DNA of 64,000 nucleotides from Acidovorax sp. (GTDB lineage Bacteria > Pseudomonadota > Gammaproteobacteria > Burkholderiales > Burkholderiaceae_C), in assembly GCA_030692685.1 (NCBI GenBank), contig JAUXZO010000015.1, positions 32,224 to 96,223 on the forward strand, read 5' to 3'. Under the pieces are notes generated by a model, which saw only the letters and a program-made list of their open reading frames with translations, had not been told where the DNA came from and made no database searches. The translations under genes and the position numbers were made by a program. Shown one piece after another: positions 45,082 to 53,875 of this stretch (position 1 is the stretch's first letter; the number at the start of each line of letters is the position of its first letter).

Positions 45082-45966
45082 TTATTTTTCTTTGCCGAAC
45101 AGGCCGGCGGGGCGAATGAGGAGAACGATGACCATGATGACAAACACCACGGTGGACGATGCTTCGGGGTAGAACACCTTGGTAAAACCTTCGATGACAC
45201 CCAGGCCCAGCCCGGTCAGGATGGAACCCATGATGGAACCCATGCCGCCAATCACCACCACAGCAAACACCACAATGATGAGGTTCTGCCCCATGAGCGG
45301 GGTGACCTGGTACACAGGCGCAGCGAGCACGCCGGCAAACGCGGCCAGAGCTGCGCCAAAGGCGTACGTCAGTGTGACCATCACCGGCACGTTGATGCCG
45401 AAGGCCTCCACCAGACGCGGGTTCTCGGTGCCAGCACGCAGGTAGGCGCCCAGCTTGGTCTTTTCGATCACATACCAAGTGCCAAGGCACACCACCACCG
45501 ACGCCACCACGACCCATGCGCGGTAGTTGGGCATCATCATGAAACCGAGGTTGGTGGCACCTTCGAGCAACGCAGGTGTGTCGTAGCCCAGCCCCGACAC
45601 GCCATACACAGAGCGGAACACCCCTTCGATCAGCAAGGTGAGCCCGAGGGTGAGCAGCAGGCCATACAGGTGATCGAGCTTGTAGATCCAGCGCAGCAGC
45701 AATCGCTCGATCAACACCCCGAACAAGCCCACCACCAGCGGCGCCAATACCAGCATCAACCAGTAGTTGATGCCAAAGTAGTTCATGGCCATCCAGGTGA
45801 TCAGGGCGCCCGTCATGAACAGCGCACCGTGCGCAAAGTTGATGACGTTGAGCAGGCCAAAGATCACGGCCAGCCCCAGGCTAAGGATTGCGTAAAACGA
45901 ACCGTTGACCAGCCCCAACAGGAGCTGGCTCAACAGGCCGGGCAATGAGACACCAAAGATTTCCAT
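45082..45966 (-). CDS. livH: Branched-chain amino acid ABC transporter permease LivH
   Basis: The product is 294 residues from the ATG at 45966 (MEIFGVSLPGLLSQLLLGLV). About eight membrane helices. Signatures are FYAILSLGLAVIFGLLNVIN with FAHGALFMTGA, and the coupling loop GTENPRLVEAFGINVPVMVT; near the end GMGSIMGSILTGLGLGVIEG. It ends 12 nt before livM. The 99 bp between livK and livH contain no obvious terminator, so all five genes should be one transcript. Confidence 0.93.
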   Translation of the reverse strand: MEIFGVSLPGLLSQLLLGLVNGSFYAILSLGLAVIFGLLNVINFAHGALFMTGALITWMAMNYFGINYWLMLVLAPLVVGLFGVLIERLLLRWIYKLDHLYGLLLTLGLTLLIEGVFRSVYGVSGLGYDTPALLEGATNLGFMMMPNYRAWVVVASVVVCLGTWYVIEKTKLGAYLRAGTENPRLVEAFGINVPVMVTLTYAFGAALAAFAGVLAAPVYQVTPLMGQNLIIVVFAVVVIGGMGSIMGSILTGLGLGVIEGFTKVFYPEASSTVVFVIMVIVLLIRPAGLFGKEK

Positions 45967-46065
45967 GGGAAGCAGCAGCAAGTGGAGAGGGTTCAGATCA
46001 GAAGGTGACAACAAACCTGGCCAGCCCACAAGGGCGGCCAGGCTTGTTGAAGCACCATCAGCGGT

Positions 46066-47262
46066 TTACTTCCAGAGCGGGCACTTGCTCTCGGCTTTGG
46101 TGGTGAAAACGGATTCACCAGGCAACTTCTTGATCAGCTTGTAGTAGTCCCACGGCTTGGTGGACTCGGAAGGTGCCTTCACTTCCATCAGGTACATGTC
46201 ATGCACGTAACGGCCATCGGCACGGATCTGGCCCGAACCGAAGAAGTCGTTCATCTTCATGCCCTTCCAGGTCGCCATGACCTTGTCGGCATCCACCGTC
46301 TTGGCGGCCTCCACGGCCTTGAGGTAGTTCATGGTGGCCGAGTAATCAGCTGCCTGGATTTCGGTGGGCATGCGCTTGGTCTTTTCGAAGAACCTCGCTG
46401 CAAACTTGCGCGTGTCGTCGTTCAAGTCCCAGTACCAGCTGGTGGTGAACTGCAGACCTTCGGTGTTGCGCAAGCCCAGGCTGTGCACATCGCTCAAGAA
46501 GATCAGCAGGCCAGCCAGCTTCATGGTCTTGCCAATGCCGAACTCTTTGGCGGCCTTGATGGCGTTGATGGTGTCGCCGCCCGCGTTGGCCAGGCCCAGA
46601 ATCTGCGCCTTCGAGTTTTGGGCCTGCAGCAGGAAGGACGAGAAGTCCGACGCATTGAGTGGATGGCGCACACCACCGACCACCGTGCCGCCCTTGCCCT
46701 TGACTACGGCGCTCGTATCAGCCTCCAGTGCATGACCGAATGCGTAGTCGGCGGTCAGGAAGTACCAGCTCTTGCCCCCTGTGTCCACAATGGCCGAACC
46801 CGTGCCTTTGGCAAGGGCCACTGTGTCGTAGGCGTAGTGCACGGTGTAGGGCGTGCACTGATCATTGGTCAGTGCCGAGCTGGCTGCGCCGTTGTTGATG
46901 TACACGCGCTTCTTCTCTGCGGCCACCTTGGCAGATGCCAGTGCGGTGCCCGAGTTGGTGCCACCAAACAGCATCGTCAGGCCCTGGGTGTCGATCCACT
47001 CGCGGGCCTTGGAGGCTGCAATGTCGGCCTTGTTCTGGTGGTCCGCGCTCATCAGCTCAATGGGCATGCCCAGCACCTTGCCGCCGAAGTCATCAATGGC
47101 CATCTGGATGGCCAATGCGCCGTTTTTGCCTTCCACGTCCGCGTACAGGCTGGACATGTCGGTGATGAAACCGATCTTGACCTTGTCCTGCGCGTGCGCA
47201 GCCGAAGTGGCCAGGCCTGCGGCGCCCAGCATCAATGCCAGCACTTTGAGTTGTTTCTTCAT
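46066..47262 (-). CDS. livK: Periplasmic branched-chain amino acid-type binding protein (LivK-like)
   Basis: The product is 398 residues, with AGGAG 8 nt upstream of the ATG. Signal peptide MKKQLKVLALMLGAAGLATS cut after AHA. Peripla_BP_6 fold: VKIGFITDMSSLYADVEGKN, IELMSADHQNKADIAASKAR, LTMLFGGTNSGTALASAKVA and SWYFLTADYAFGHALEADTS. The C-terminal lobe holds LQFTTSWYWDLNDDTRKFAA. Ligand specificity cannot be read from the sequence; the binding loop SGTALA is typical of proteins for amino acids, short amides and aromatic acids. The gene sits between the two ATPase genes and the permease genes. Confidence 0.92.
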   Translation of the reverse strand: MKKQLKVLALMLGAAGLATSAAHAQDKVKIGFITDMSSLYADVEGKNGALAIQMAIDDFGGKVLGMPIELMSADHQNKADIAASKAREWIDTQGLTMLFGGTNSGTALASAKVAAEKKRVYINNGAASSALTNDQCTPYTVHYAYDTVALAKGTGSAIVDTGGKSWYFLTADYAFGHALEADTSAVVKGKGGTVVGGVRHPLNASDFSSFLLQAQNSKAQILGLANAGGDTINAIKAAKEFGIGKTMKLAGLLIFLSDVHSLGLRNTEGLQFTTSWYWDLNDDTRKFAARFFEKTKRMPTEIQAADYSATMNYLKAVEAAKTVDADKVMATWKGMKMNDFFGSGQIRADGRYVHDMYLMEVKAPSESTKPWDYYKLIKKLPGESVFTTKAESKCPLWK

Positions 47263-47338
47263 GGATTTGTCTCCTGTTGGTGTGGTGGTGGAAGAAAACG
47301 GTCGGGGGAAGGAAAGGCTTGGGGGGTGCGCACGTGCG

Positions 47339-48070
47339 TCAAACGCCCAGCAATTCGTTGAGCACTGGCATCTTTTCTTTCAGCTCGGAGGCTCCGAACT
47401 TTTCGACGATGCGGCCGTGCTCCATCACATAAAAGCGGTCGGCCAAGGGCGCGGCAAAGTGGAAGTTCTGCTCCACCATGACCACGGTGTAGCCTTTTTC
47501 GCGAAGCATCTTGATCATGCGGGCCAGGGCCTGAACGATGACCGGCGCCAAGCCTTCAGAAATTTCATCGAGCAGCAGCAGGTTGGCCCCAGTGCGCAGG
47601 ATGCGGGCCACGGCCAGCATCTGCTGCTCGCCGCCCGACAGGCGTGTGCCCTGGCTGTTCTTGCGCTCTGCCAGGTTGGGGAACATGGCGTAGATCTCTT
47701 GCACCGACATGCCGGGCGTGCCGGTCTTGAGGGCGGGCGGCAGCAGCAGGTTTTCTTCACACGACAGGCTGGAGAAGATGCCCCGCTCTTCCGGGCAGTA
47801 GCCCACGCCCAGGTGGGCAATGCGGTGCGTGGCCATGTTCACGGTCTCTACGCCGTTGATCTTGACCGAGCCCTTGCGTGCGCCAGTCAGGCCCATGATG
47901 GCGCGCATGGTGGTGGTGCGGCCCGCGCCATTGCGGCCCAGCAGCGTGACCACCTCGCCGGGCTGCACGACGATGTCCACGCCATGCAGCACGTGCGATT
48001 CGCCATACCAGGCTTCGAGATTCTTGATTTCCAGCGCAGGCACGCCGTTCTTGATTGGGGGATTTGCCAT
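47339..48070 (-). CDS. livF: Branched-chain amino acid ABC ATPase LivF with Arg in Walker A
   Basis: The product is 243 residues from the ATG at 48070 (MANPPIKNGVPALEIKNLEA). It carries the LivF marks YGESHVLHGVDIVVQPGEVV, GVGYCPEERGIFSSLSCEEN, signature RLSGGEQQMLAVARIL, Walker B LLLLDEISEGLAP (Ile in place of Pro) and H-loop-like VVMVEQNFHFA, where Gln replaces His as in other LivF. The Walker A reads LLGRNGAGRTTTMRAIMGL: the phosphate-binding Lys is Arg (codon CGC, bases near 47930). The rest of the gene is intact, so it is not a pseudogene; ATP hydrolysis at this site may be altered. livG upstream keeps the Lys. Confidence 0.93.
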   Translation of the reverse strand: MANPPIKNGVPALEIKNLEAWYGESHVLHGVDIVVQPGEVVTLLGRNGAGRTTTMRAIMGLTGARKGSVKINGVETVNMATHRIAHLGVGYCPEERGIFSSLSCEENLLLPPALKTGTPGMSVQEIYAMFPNLAERKNSQGTRLSGGEQQMLAVARILRTGANLLLLDEISEGLAPVIVQALARMIKMLREKGYTVVMVEQNFHFAAPLADRFYVMEHGRIVEKFGASELKEKMPVLNELLGV

Positions 48071-48111
48071 CTCAGTTGTCCATTGCGTTCCGCGCTGTCT
48101 GTAGAAACCGG

Positions 48112-48256
48112 CACGCACAAAGCCAGTGCCCCCGTGCATGGGCCGCCAAGCGGCGTAGGCGGCGCTTCGCTTGCGTGCACTGGGGGCGTCCCCCTCCCAC
48201 ATCGCGCAGCGAGGCGAGAGAGGGGGAAGGCGCGAAGCGACTCAGGGGGTGCTTCA
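48112..48256 (-). repeat. Family B G+C-rich repeat, copy 4 (between livG and livF)
   Basis: On the minus strand: TGAAGCACCCCCTGAGTCGC right behind the livG TAA, then CTTCCCCCTCTCTCGCCTCG, GATGTGGGAGGGGGACGCCC and a palindromic tail (CGCCGCCTACGCCGCTTGGC GGC). It separates livG from livF inside the operon, so it is transcribed; it might set different mRNA levels for the two ATPases. Confidence 0.82.
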
Positions 48257-49027
48257 TTAATGCGCTCCCTGAAGTTGGCCGTCGGTGGTGCCCATGTAGG
48301 CTTCCATCACCAGGGGGTTGTTCGAGACTTCTTCGTACGGCCCTTCGGCCAGCACAGCGCCACGCTGCAACACGGTGATGCAGTCGGCGATGGTGGAAAC
48401 CACTTTCATGTTGTGCTCGACCATCAAGATGGTGCGGCCCACAGAGACCTTTTTGATGAGCTGCGTGACGCGGTCCACGTCTTCGTGACCCATGCCCTGG
48501 GTGGGCTCGTCAAGCAGCATCAGCTCAGGCTCCATGGACAGCGTGGTGGCGATCTCTAGTGCGCGTTTGCGGCCATACGGCAGATTGACGGTCACCTCGT
48601 CGGCCATGTCTTCCAGACCCACTTCGGTCAGCAATTGCATGGCGCGGTCGTTCAGCTGGTTGAGCGTGCGCTCGCTGCGCCAGAAATGAAAGGACGTGCC
48701 CAACTTGCGCTGCAGGCCCAGTCGCACGTTTTCCATGAGAGTGAGGTGCGGGAACACGGCAGAAATCTGGAACGACCGAATCACGCCGCGGCGCGCGATT
48801 TGCGCGGGCTGCTCTCGGGTGATGTCGTGCCCGTTAAACCGGATCACGCCCGAGGTGGGTTCAAGGAACTTGGTCAACAGATTGAAGCAGGTGGTCTTGC
48901 CTGCACCGTTGGGACCAATCAGCGCATGAATGGAGCCCCGGCGAACGGACAGATTCACATCGCTGACTGCGGTGAAGCCTTTGAACTCTTTGGTCAGGCT
49001 GGTGGTTTCAAGAATGACGTCGCTCAT
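48257..49027 (-). CDS. livG: Branched-chain amino acid ABC ATPase LivG
   Basis: The product is 256 residues with AAGGCG upstream. Walker A HALIGPNGAGKTTCFNLLTK, Q-loop RSFQISAVFPHLTLMENV, a signature of the LivG kind without the classical LSGGQ (NLPYGRKRALEIATTLSMEP), Walker B LMLLDEPTQGMGHEDVDR and switch His ILMVEHNMKVV. It energises the importer with LivF. It is the first gene of the operon; the upstream 400 bp hold candidate operator repeats. Confidence 0.94.
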   Translation of the reverse strand: MSDVILETTSLTKEFKGFTAVSDVNLSVRRGSIHALIGPNGAGKTTCFNLLTKFLEPTSGVIRFNGHDITREQPAQIARRGVIRSFQISAVFPHLTLMENVRLGLQRKLGTSFHFWRSERTLNQLNDRAMQLLTEVGLEDMADEVTVNLPYGRKRALEIATTLSMEPELMLLDEPTQGMGHEDVDRVTQLIKKVSVGRTILMVEHNMKVVSTIADCITVLQRGAVLAEGPYEEVSNNPLVMEAYMGTTDGQLQGAH

Positions 49028-49426
49028 TGCGCCTTGGCCGCTCCGTAGGGTGCTGAGAAAAGGAGCCTTGCTGCAAGGTCTCCGCGAATGGGTGGGTACA
49101 TGTTGGATCGCAGTGCATGGTATGCCCCCCTACCCGCCGGTAGATACTGGGACTAATGCCTATGTATTAATGCCTAAGGGTCTTGCCCCAGTCGCCGCAC
49201 AAGGGCTCGGGCGCCGCCTTGCAGCGCCCGCCCACACTCGATATCGCCGCATGCGCGGGGGCCAAGTGGCACCGTTTGCAGAGGGCCGGGGCGCGGTCGT
49301 TCGCTGACTTTTTGCTTACATCTCGCTGGCTGCAGTGCCCCTTGGACACGGGCCGGGCCCTCTGGCCTCCAGCAGCTGTCGCACGCCGCGACCGGCAAAC
49401 GACAAGCTCGGGCTCTACACTGCCGC
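49028..49426. other. Divergent regulatory region between livG and the MsbA-like gene
   Basis: 399 bp without a convincing gene. Near the livG side are CTACC-CGCC-GGTAG (49130-49143, an inverted repeat) and two direct copies of TAATGCCTA (49154-49162 and 49168-49176, 14 bp apart), which look like a paired activator site for the liv operon. The remainder towards 49427 is G+C-rich with no clear promoter. No small RNA could be supported. Confidence 0.5.
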
Positions 49427-51244
49427 ATGGCATCCACCCTTCCGAATCCCGTCCGGGGCGCACCCCGCTCCTTGTCCGGCCTCCTCCCTTTTTTACGACC
49501 CTACCGCCTGCGCATTGCGCTGTCGGGGGTGTTTCTGGTGCTGGCGGCACTGGCCACGCTGGCGTTTCCGCTCGCCTTGCGCAACCTGATCGACGGCAGT
49601 TTGGCGGGCACCGCCGACAAGGGCGCGCAGGCGATGGCGTTGCGCGGGCACTTTGAGATGTTGTTTGCCGTGGCCGTGGGATTGGGAGTGTTTTCGGCCG
49701 GCCGCTTTTACATGGTGAGCTGGTTGGGTGAACGGGTGACGGCCGATCTGCGCGACGCGGTGTACAGCCACGTGCTCAAGCAAAGCCCCCAGTTTTTTGA
49801 AACCACGCAGACCGGCGAAGTGTTGTCTCGCCTGACGGCCGACACCACACTGGTGCAAACGGTGGTGGGGTCATCCCTCTCCATGGGCCTGCGCAATGCG
49901 GTAATGGGCATTGGTGCCCTGGCCATGCTGGTGTGGACCAATCCTTATGTGATGTCGGTAGTGTTGCTGGCCGTCGTGCTGGTGGTGCTGCCCACCATGT
50001 GGATCGGTCGGCGTGTCCGCAGGCTGTCGCGCGACAGCCAGGACCGGGTGGCCGACTCCAGCGCCATCGCGGCCGAGGTGCTGAACGCTGTGCCCGTGGT
50101 GCAAAGTTACACCGCTGAGCCGCGCGAATCCGCACGCTTCGCGCAGGCGACGGAGAACGCGTTTCAGGTGGCCGTCAAGCGATCGAAGGCGCGCGCCGTG
50201 CTGGTGGCGTTCATCATCATTGCCAACGCGGCCTTGCTGTTGTGGGGCCTGTACCGCGGCACCGAGGCGGTGCTGGCAGGCAAGATGAGTGCGGGCCACC
50301 TGGGGCAGACCGTGGTCTACGTCATCTTGCTCGCAGGCGCCGTGGCCGTGCTGGGTGAGGTGTATGGCGACCTGCTGCGGGCGGCTGGCGCCACCGAGCG
50401 CCTGATGGAGCTGCTGGCCAGCCGCTCCCCTGTGGCAGACCCGGCCGTGGCAAAGGCGTTGCCCACGTCCGACAAAGGCCTGGAGGTGGAGTTTGTCAAC
50501 GTGCAGTTTCACTACCCGTCGCGCCCGGACCAACCGGCGCTGCATGACTTTTCGCTGTACCTGGCGCCTGGTGAGACCGTCGCCCTTGTGGGGGCCAGCG
50601 GTGCCGGCAAAACCACCGTGTTTCAGCTGCTGCAGCGCTTTTACGATGTGGACACGGGTGCCGATGGCATTCCACGGGGCCACATCCGCCTGAACGGCGT
50701 CGACATCCGCGACCTGCAGCTCGATACCTTGCGGTCCCACACCGGCACCGTGCCCCAAGACGCGGTGATCTTCTCGGCGTCGGCCATGGAGAACATCCGG
50801 TACGGCAACCCTGCGGCGACAGACGAGGCCGTCATGGCCGCCACACGCTCTGCCTTCGCGCACGACTTCATCATGGCCTTGCCCGAGGGGTACGACACCT
50901 TTCTGGGCGAGCGTGGTGTGCGCCTGTCCGGCGGGCAACGCCAGCGCATCGCCATTGCGCGTGCCATGCTCAAAAACCCACCCTTGTTGTTGTTGGATGA
51001 AGCCACCAGCGCGCTGGACGCCGAGAGCGAACGCATGGTGCAGGCGGCCCTCGACACCGCCATGCAGCGCCACACGGGCCGCAGAACCACGCTGGTCATC
51101 GCGCACCGACTGGCCACCGTGCAGAACGCAGACCGCATCGTGGTGCTGGAGCATGGCCGCATCGTGGAACAAGGAACCCACACCGCGCTTTTGGCGCACG
51201 ACGGTGTGTATGCGCGGCTGGCTGCCTTGCAGTTCACTGCATGA
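49427..51244 (+). CDS. ABC half transporter, MsbA-like (membrane domain fused to ATPase)
   Basis: The product is 605 residues. The type I exporter domain (about 20-330) has six helices, for example IALSGVFLVLAALATLAFPL and TGEVLSRLTADTTLVQTVVG, with the ATPase-coupling helix WLGERVTADLRDAVYSHVLK. The ATPase (about 350-600) shows Walker A VALVGASGAGKTTVFQLLQR, Q-loop GTVPQDAVIFSAS, signature VRLSGGQRQRIAIARAMLKN, Walker B LLLLDEATSALDAESER and His VIAHRLATVQ. It works as a homodimer or heterodimer exporting lipids or hydrophobic compounds. The true lipid A flippase MsbA is usually next to lpxK; that is not seen here, so a related multidrug or lipid exporter is the safer call. Confidence 0.9.
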   Translation: MASTLPNPVRGAPRSLSGLLPFLRPYRLRIALSGVFLVLAALATLAFPLALRNLIDGSLAGTADKGAQAMALRGHFEMLFAVAVGLGVFSAGRFYMVSWLGERVTADLRDAVYSHVLKQSPQFFETTQTGEVLSRLTADTTLVQTVVGSSLSMGLRNAVMGIGALAMLVWTNPYVMSVVLLAVVLVVLPTMWIGRRVRRLSRDSQDRVADSSAIAAEVLNAVPVVQSYTAEPRESARFAQATENAFQVAVKRSKARAVLVAFIIIANAALLLWGLYRGTEAVLAGKMSAGHLGQTVVYVILLAGAVAVLGEVYGDLLRAAGATERLMELLASRSPVADPAVAKALPTSDKGLEVEFVNVQFHYPSRPDQPALHDFSLYLAPGETVALVGASGAGKTTVFQLLQRFYDVDTGADGIPRGHIRLNGVDIRDLQLDTLRSHTGTVPQDAVIFSASAMENIRYGNPAATDEAVMAATRSAFAHDFIMALPEGYDTFLGERGVRLSGGQRQRIAIARAMLKNPPLLLLDEATSALDAESERMVQAALDTAMQRHTGRRTTLVIAHRLATVQNADRIVVLEHGRIVEQGTHTALLAHDGVYARLAALQFTA

Positions 51245-51331
51245 AAAGAGGGTAAGTCTGCGCGGGCCAACTACACGGACGGCAAGCCCAGCGGCACGTG
51301 GCCTGTCATAAGCCTACGCAAGGCAGGAAGG

Positions 51332-51400
51332 CAAAAACGCTATTAATTAAATAGCTGCAAGCGCTTATTGGTAAAGCGCTAGAGGCCAAAAAGACCAAAA
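51332..51400 (+). repeat. Family A repeat, copy 9 (intergenic)
   Basis: AACGCTATTAATTAAATAGC, TGCAAGCGCTTATTGGTAAA, GCGCTAGAGGCCAAAAAGAC. Same orientation as copy 1. It lies between the convergent ABC exporter (ends 51244) and DUF1178 (ends 51457) genes. An extra TATTTAATTAATA-like A+T-rich piece precedes the core. Confidence 0.85.
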
Positions 51401-51456
51401 ACATCTCTTCCATGCCTCATGCTACATGCCTGTCCACAGGCTCCGGACGTCTCGGC

Positions 51457-51972
51457 TTATTGCAGCGTTTCCTTGACGGCCGCGGGCAGCGCGAGAGGCA
51501 ACACGGCAATCCCCTCCTCCAGCAGTTCGACGGCTTCCTCGGCGGTTGCCTGACCCCGAATAGCGCGCTCTTGCACTTCACCGTGGTGCATGCGCCGGGC
51601 CTCTTCAGCAAATCTACCGCCGACGTCTTCGGTGCTGGCCACAATCTTGCGTGCGATGTCTAGCCACGCAGCCTGCATGGCAGGCGCATGCAGGCTGGCA
51701 TCCAGAGGGAGAGCGGTCTGCGAGGAGGATCTTGAAACAGGAGTCAGCGCACCAGAAGGCTCTGACTCGTGTGACGACGAGGTCGCTGGCGCCGCAGGCT
51801 CGCGCGCGCCCAGGTTCAACCGTGGCGCACTCAAGCGCTTTTCGATGTGATCATCGGCACACAACGGGCATAGCACGAGGCCACGTTGCAGCTGGTCCTG
51901 AAAATCGCCTTCGGACCCGAACCAGCCCTCAAACACATGGGCCTGCCGACATTGGAGGTCGAGCACCTTCAT
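51457..51972 (-). CDS. DUF1178 protein (small zinc-ribbon-like)
   Basis: The product is 171 residues from the ATG at 51972 (MKVLDLQCRQAHVFEGWFGS). The conserved N terminus has Cys and His (LQCRQAHVFEGWF) and CPLCADDHIEKRLSAPRLN, a likely zinc-ribbon. A Ser/Pro/Thr-rich linker (about 62-95) leads to a helical C-terminal part (ARKIVASTEDVGGRFAEEAR; GQATAEEAVELLEEGIAVLP). Function unknown. It lies behind nuoN and DUF2818 on the same strand, a position typical for the family in Burkholderiales; an association with respiration is an inference from that linkage. Confidence 0.87.
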   Translation of the reverse strand: MKVLDLQCRQAHVFEGWFGSEGDFQDQLQRGLVLCPLCADDHIEKRLSAPRLNLGAREPAAPATSSSHESEPSGALTPVSRSSSQTALPLDASLHAPAMQAAWLDIARKIVASTEDVGGRFAEEARRMHHGEVQERAIRGQATAEEAVELLEEGIAVLPLALPAAVKETLQ

Positions 51973-51996
51973 CGCAATGGTCGCCAATGGCTGCTG

Positions 51997-52302
51997 TCAG
52001 CCGTGGCGGCGCAGCAGATACCGGTAGATAAAACCCGGGAAGGCCAGTGTAAGAAAAAGGGTGCCCGTGATCGCGTAGAACTCCCACCCCTGGGGCGCAA
52101 TCTGGCCCGCTCGGCGCTCCAGCAACAGCGCAAGGCCGCCCACCAGAAAGTACAACACGATCAGCTCCGCCAAGCGCACGGCCAGGGCCTTTCGTGGGCC
52201 GGCCACAGGCCCCACCACCAGCAAGCGGTGATTGACAAAAGGGAGGTTGGCAGCGATGAAGGCTGCCACGATCACCAGCCAGATGGATGCGGTCAGAGAC
52301 AC
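51997..52302 (-). CDS. DUF2818 small membrane protein
   Basis: The product is 101 residues from the GTG at 52302 (VSLTASIWLVIVAAFIAANL). Three membrane helices are visible: residues 6-24, 45-65 (VRLAELIVLYFLVGGLALLL) and 75-95 (WEFYAITGTLFLTLAFPGFI). The phrase AANLPFVNHRLLVVGP is the family signature. DUF2818 genes follow nuoN in many betaproteobacteria, hence a suspected but unproved complex I link. It starts 55 bp behind nuoN. The frame is open upstream into the nuoN end but without homology. Confidence 0.85.
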   Translation of the reverse strand: MSLTASIWLVIVAAFIAANLPFVNHRLLVVGPVAGPRKALAVRLAELIVLYFLVGGLALLLERRAGQIAPQGWEFYAITGTLFLTLAFPGFIYRYLLRRHG

Positions 52303-52357
52303 AACGAGATCAGCGAATGAATGGTGGGGTACTGCTGCGGTTTGGTCTGAACGTTGC

Positions 52358-53851
52358 TCAAGTACCCAAGGCGCGCACCACGGCATCAGCACACAGCGTC
52401 ATCAAGCCGCCTGGCAGCAAGCCCAGCCCAAGGATCAGAGCGCCATTCAGGGTCAGCACCACGCGCACATCCAAGGGAGCAGACACAGTAGACGCGGTCA
52501 ACGGTGCATCAAAATACATCACCTTGACCACACGCAGATAGTAGAACGCGCCAATCAACGACATGATCACCGCGAACACAGCCATGGCGATGTACAGCGT
52601 TTGGCCCGACGCCACCAGTGCTTGCAGCACAGACAACTTGGCGTAAAAGCCCACCAGCGGTGGGATACCAGCCATCGAGAACAGACACACCGCCATCACA
52701 CCGGCATACAGCGGGCTGCGCTGGTTGAGGCCGGCAAAGTCCGAAATCTCTTCGCTCTCGAACCCTTCGCGCGCCAGCAGCAGCATCACACCGAAGGCGG
52801 CCAGCGTGGTCAGCACATAGGTCACCACATAGAACATGGAGGCGCTGTAGGCGTTCTCTACCGCCGTGGCATCCACGTTGCCGTTGATCACACCCGACAT
52901 CAAGCCCAGCAGCACAAAACCCATCTGCGAAATGGTCGAGTACGCCAGCATACGCTTGAGGTTGGTCTGCGCAATGGCCGCCAGGTTACCGACCAGCAGC
53001 GACCCAATCGCCAGCACTGCCAACATCTGCTGCCAGTCAATCGCCAGCGGCAGCAGCCCGTCCACCAGCAGGCGGATGGTGATGGCAAACGCCGCCAGCT
53101 TGGGGGCGCCACCAATCATCAGGGTCACCGCCGTGGGAGCGCCCTGGTACACGTCGGGAATCCACATGTGGAAAGGCACCGCACCCAGCTTGAACGCCAG
53201 ACCGGCCACCACGAACACCAGGCCAAACACCAGCACTTGGTGCTTGATCTGACCCGCGTTGATGGCCTTGAAAACCTGGCCAATATCGAGCGAACCCGTG
53301 GCGCCGTAAACCATGGACAGGCCATACAGCAAGAAGCCGCTGGCCATGGCGCCGAGGACGAAGTACTTCATCGCAGCTTCGGTCGCGGTGGCGTTGTCGC
53401 GGCGCAGGGCCACCAGGGCGTAGCTCGACAGCGTCAGCAGCTCCAGTCCCAGGTAGATCACCAGGAAGTTGTTGCCCGAGATCATGATGAACATGCCCAG
53501 CAACGCAAACATCGCCAGCGTGAACATCTCACCGCCGCGCAGCATGTCACGGTCAGCCGCATAGGGTCGGCCATAGACCAGGGTGATCATCATCGCCACG
53601 GTGGCAAAACACTTGAGCCAGTTGCCCATGGCGTCGCTCACCACCATATTGCCAAAGCCGTAGAAAGTGTTGCCACTGCTGGCATACATCGCCTGCAAGG
53701 TAGCCACCACCGCCAGCGTGAGCATGGTGAGCACATAAGTGCCCGTGCGGCGGGGGCTGTGCACACCCAGATCGACCAGCGCAATCACGCAGGCCATGGT
53801 CAACAGCACAATTTCGGGGTAAATCGCTAGCCAGCTGATGTTGTCAATCAT
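52358..53851 (-). CDS. nuoN: NADH-quinone oxidoreductase subunit N
   Basis: The product is 497 residues with about 14 membrane helices. NuoN is one of three antiporter-like proton-pumping subunits of complex I. The conserved core is present: LLTLSSYALVALRRDN (with the Glu of helix 5 in LGLELLTLSSYAL), FKLGAVPFHMWIPDVYQGAP with the key Lys, GNLAAIAQTNLKRMLAYSTI and GFYAKLSVLQALVASGQ. It is the last nuo gene, 24 nt behind nuoM, and is followed by DUF2818 and DUF1178 genes. Confidence 0.96.
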   Translation of the reverse strand: MIDNISWLAIYPEIVLLTMACVIALVDLGVHSPRRTGTYVLTMLTLAVVATLQAMYASSGNTFYGFGNMVVSDAMGNWLKCFATVAMMITLVYGRPYAADRDMLRGGEMFTLAMFALLGMFIMISGNNFLVIYLGLELLTLSSYALVALRRDNATATEAAMKYFVLGAMASGFLLYGLSMVYGATGSLDIGQVFKAINAGQIKHQVLVFGLVFVVAGLAFKLGAVPFHMWIPDVYQGAPTAVTLMIGGAPKLAAFAITIRLLVDGLLPLAIDWQQMLAVLAIGSLLVGNLAAIAQTNLKRMLAYSTISQMGFVLLGLMSGVINGNVDATAVENAYSASMFYVVTYVLTTLAAFGVMLLLAREGFESEEISDFAGLNQRSPLYAGVMAVCLFSMAGIPPLVGFYAKLSVLQALVASGQTLYIAMAVFAVIMSLIGAFYYLRVVKVMYFDAPLTASTVSAPLDVRVVLTLNGALILGLGLLPGGLMTLCADAVVRALGT

Positions 53852-53875
53852 CTCGAATCTCTCAGTTCAGTCTGG

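Noticed and set aside
43810..45948. A 712-codon plus-strand frame opposite livM and livH
   Set aside because: The minus-strand permeases are clear; the product is a polar, His/Gln-rich shadow without motifs.
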